The translations under genes and the position numbers were made by a program. The notes beneath the pieces are model-generated. The model was not told the origin of the DNA and did not search any database. It saw only the letters and a program-made list of their open reading frames with translations. 5,822 nt of DNA from positions 1 through 5,822 of the forward strand of contig CAIKXH010000146.1 of the NCBI GenBank assembly GCA_903831335.1, given 5' to 3'. Source of the DNA: Candidatus Uhrbacteria bacterium. Its GTDB lineage: Bacteria; Patescibacteriota; Patescibacteriia; UBA9934; GWF2-40-263. Shown in pieces: positions 4,625 through 5,822 of the stretch. How positions within the stretch are numbered: position 1 is the stretch's first letter; each line of letters starts with the position of its first letter.

Positions 4625-5822
4625 GTGGATCACACAAAAAACCTAGCTCTTCGCCAGGTATTTTCTGTTATAAAACCACGTTCATTTCCTACCTGGAAAC
4701 AATGGGAACAACTCCCAAGTGTCATGAGCGCCCTAGAAAAAAAGAGATTCGCTTTTTCTCTGCTCCTTATTGTTGTCTCCCTTATTTCTCTTGTACTTAT
4801 CTATCTTTTTGCACACAGAGTAGAACTCCCGGCTGTGGGAGGTGAAAATACAGAAGCCCTTGTTGGAACTCCTCAACTCATCAATCCCCTTTACGCGGCT
4901 ACAAATGACACAGATGCTGATTTAGCAGCACTTGTTTATTCCGGACTTCTTAAGTGGGATCCTGCACTTGGATATATAAATGATCTTGCAGAATCCATGA
5001 CCGCAAGTGAGGATCAATTGCAATACACCCTCCGAATCAAACCAAATGCAAAATTTTCCAATGGTGAACCCGTTCAAGTTAGAGATGTTGTTTTTACCTA
5101 TTCAGCTATTCAGGACCCAGCCTACAGAAGCCCTCTTCTTTCTGATTTTGCCTCTGTTAAAATCGAACAAGTAGATGATGAAACAATATTGTTTACTCTA
5201 AAAGAACCGGATTTCTCTTTTCCACACAAATTAACCATTGGAATTCTTCCAGAAGGTTTGTGGTCAAGTATTCTCGCACAAAATGTTCCGCTCGCTTCAT
5301 TGAATCTTCAGCCTATCGGAAGCGGACCCTATGCATTTCAAGAATTCACCAAAGATAAAAAAGGTTCTATCCGTACTTACACACTAAAAAGAAACACTCA
5401 TTACTACGGAACAGAACCGAAAATTGAAAAATTCATTTTCAAGTTTTATCCAGATGAAACTTCTGCAACACAAGCTCTCATGAATAAAAACGTGGAAGGA
5501 TCTGGATACGTTGCAACTGAACACAGAAGCACCATAGAAAACAGAGGGGATAATCTTATCTACTCTGTTATTCCAAGAACAACCGCTCTCTTTTTCAATC
5601 CACAAAATACTCTTCTTAAAAACTCGGTTATCCGTCTTGCAATCGCCCAGGCAATAAACAAAGACAAAATCATTACAGATGTTTTCTCTTCTCATGCAAC
5701 TCCTTTGAATGGTCCCCTTTTTGCTGGAACTCCTTCATTTGATCCTGCATTTACAGGCATCGCTTTTGATCCGTCTGCTGCAGCTTCTGGGTTAGACGCA
5801 GCAGGTTTCCAAAAACCTGTTG
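4625..5822 (+). CDS. Membrane-anchored family 5 (oligopeptide/nickel-type) solute-binding protein, N-terminal part
   Basis: This looks like an extracytoplasmic solute-binding protein of the ABC peptide/nickel type (SBP_bac_5). The 399 visible codons run off the right edge. From the proposed start there is a cytoplasmic segment (1-40, with KPRSFPTWKQWEQLPSVMS), one membrane helix (about 42-62) and then the binding domain. That domain shows GTPQLINPLYAATNDTDADLAALVYSGL (from 81), FSNGEPVQVRDVVFTY (144-159), PIGSGPY (230-236) and LAIAQAINKDKII (338-350). No lipobox Cys follows the helix, so anchoring is by the helix itself. The start is uncertain. GTG 4625 keeps the FPTWKQW segment that I recall from CPR relatives. 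ATG 4724 would lose it. The frame is open back to 4484, but that part is the secG terminator. No permease or ATPase gene is visible, so transport is not proven. Confidence 0.88.
   Translation, partial: MDHTKNLALRQVFSVIKPRSFPTWKQWEQLPSVMSALEKKRFAFSLLLIVVSLISLVLIYLFAHRVELPAVGGENTEALVGTPQLINPLYAATNDTDADLAALVYSGLLKWDPALGYINDLAESMTASEDQLQYTLRIKPNAKFSNGEPVQVRDVVFTYSAIQDPAYRSPLLSDFASVKIEQVDDETILFTLKEPDFSFPHKLTIGILPEGLWSSILAQNVPLASLNLQPIGSGPYAFQEFTKDKKGSIRTYTLKRNTHYYGTEPKIEKFIFKFYPDETSATQALMNKNVEGSGYVATEHRSTIENRGDNLIYSVIPRTTALFFNPQNTLLKNSVIRLAIAQAINKDKIITDVFSSHATPLNGPLFAGTPSFDPAFTGIAFDPSAAASGLDAAGFQKPV

Noticed and set aside
5384..5695. Minus-strand ORF of 103 aa opposite the peptide-binding gene
   Set aside because: It is antisense to conserved SBP family 5 sequence and its Cys/Phe-rich content is typical of a reverse shadow.
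4625..5822. Frameshift or pseudogene at the start of the peptide-binding gene
   Set aside because: The frame is unbroken through every conserved motif. The missing ATG is better explained by a GTG start.

Overview
The window looks like a chromosomal segment of a Candidate Phyla Radiation (Patescibacteria) bacterium. The evidence is: AT-rich DNA; compact genes; a very large cysteine-rich protein built around the two-helix VirB2/TrbC-like pilin core that is common in CPR genomes; a family 5 peptide-binding protein held by an N-terminal membrane helix instead of a lipobox; and no Shine-Dalgarno sequence before any start codon. All four complete genes end in TAA, and no in-frame TGA hints at recoding. 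The lineage is an inference and was not tested against a database.

Minus strand, bases 1-4025: a divergent promoter near 3997-4025 probably drives a two-gene unit. First comes a membrane-anchored DsbA/thioredoxin-like protein whose active site reads CPYS instead of CxxC. Ten bases later comes a 712-residue secreted, membrane-spanning pilin-like protein with 47 cysteines. A 40-bp perfect palindrome forms its terminator. Beyond it lies the 5' end of uvrA (nucleotide excision repair), which runs off the left edge. The thiol protein and its cysteine-rich neighbour look like a functional pair for folding or handling an exported, disulfide-rich surface protein.

Plus strand, bases 3977-5822: a small basic ORF (58 aa) contains a GC-rich palindrome in frame. 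It is followed by secG with a clear sigma70-type promoter whose -10 box sits 10 bases before the ATG, so the mRNA should be nearly leaderless. A long imperfect hairpin with a T-rich tail ends secG. The rest of the window is the N-terminal part of an anchored oligopeptide-binding protein that runs off the right edge.

The two larger intergenic regions (3855-4014 and 4454-4624) both hold long inverted repeats whose arms are made of degenerate ~8-nt tandem units. No tRNA, rRNA, CRISPR array, insertion sequence or integrase was seen.
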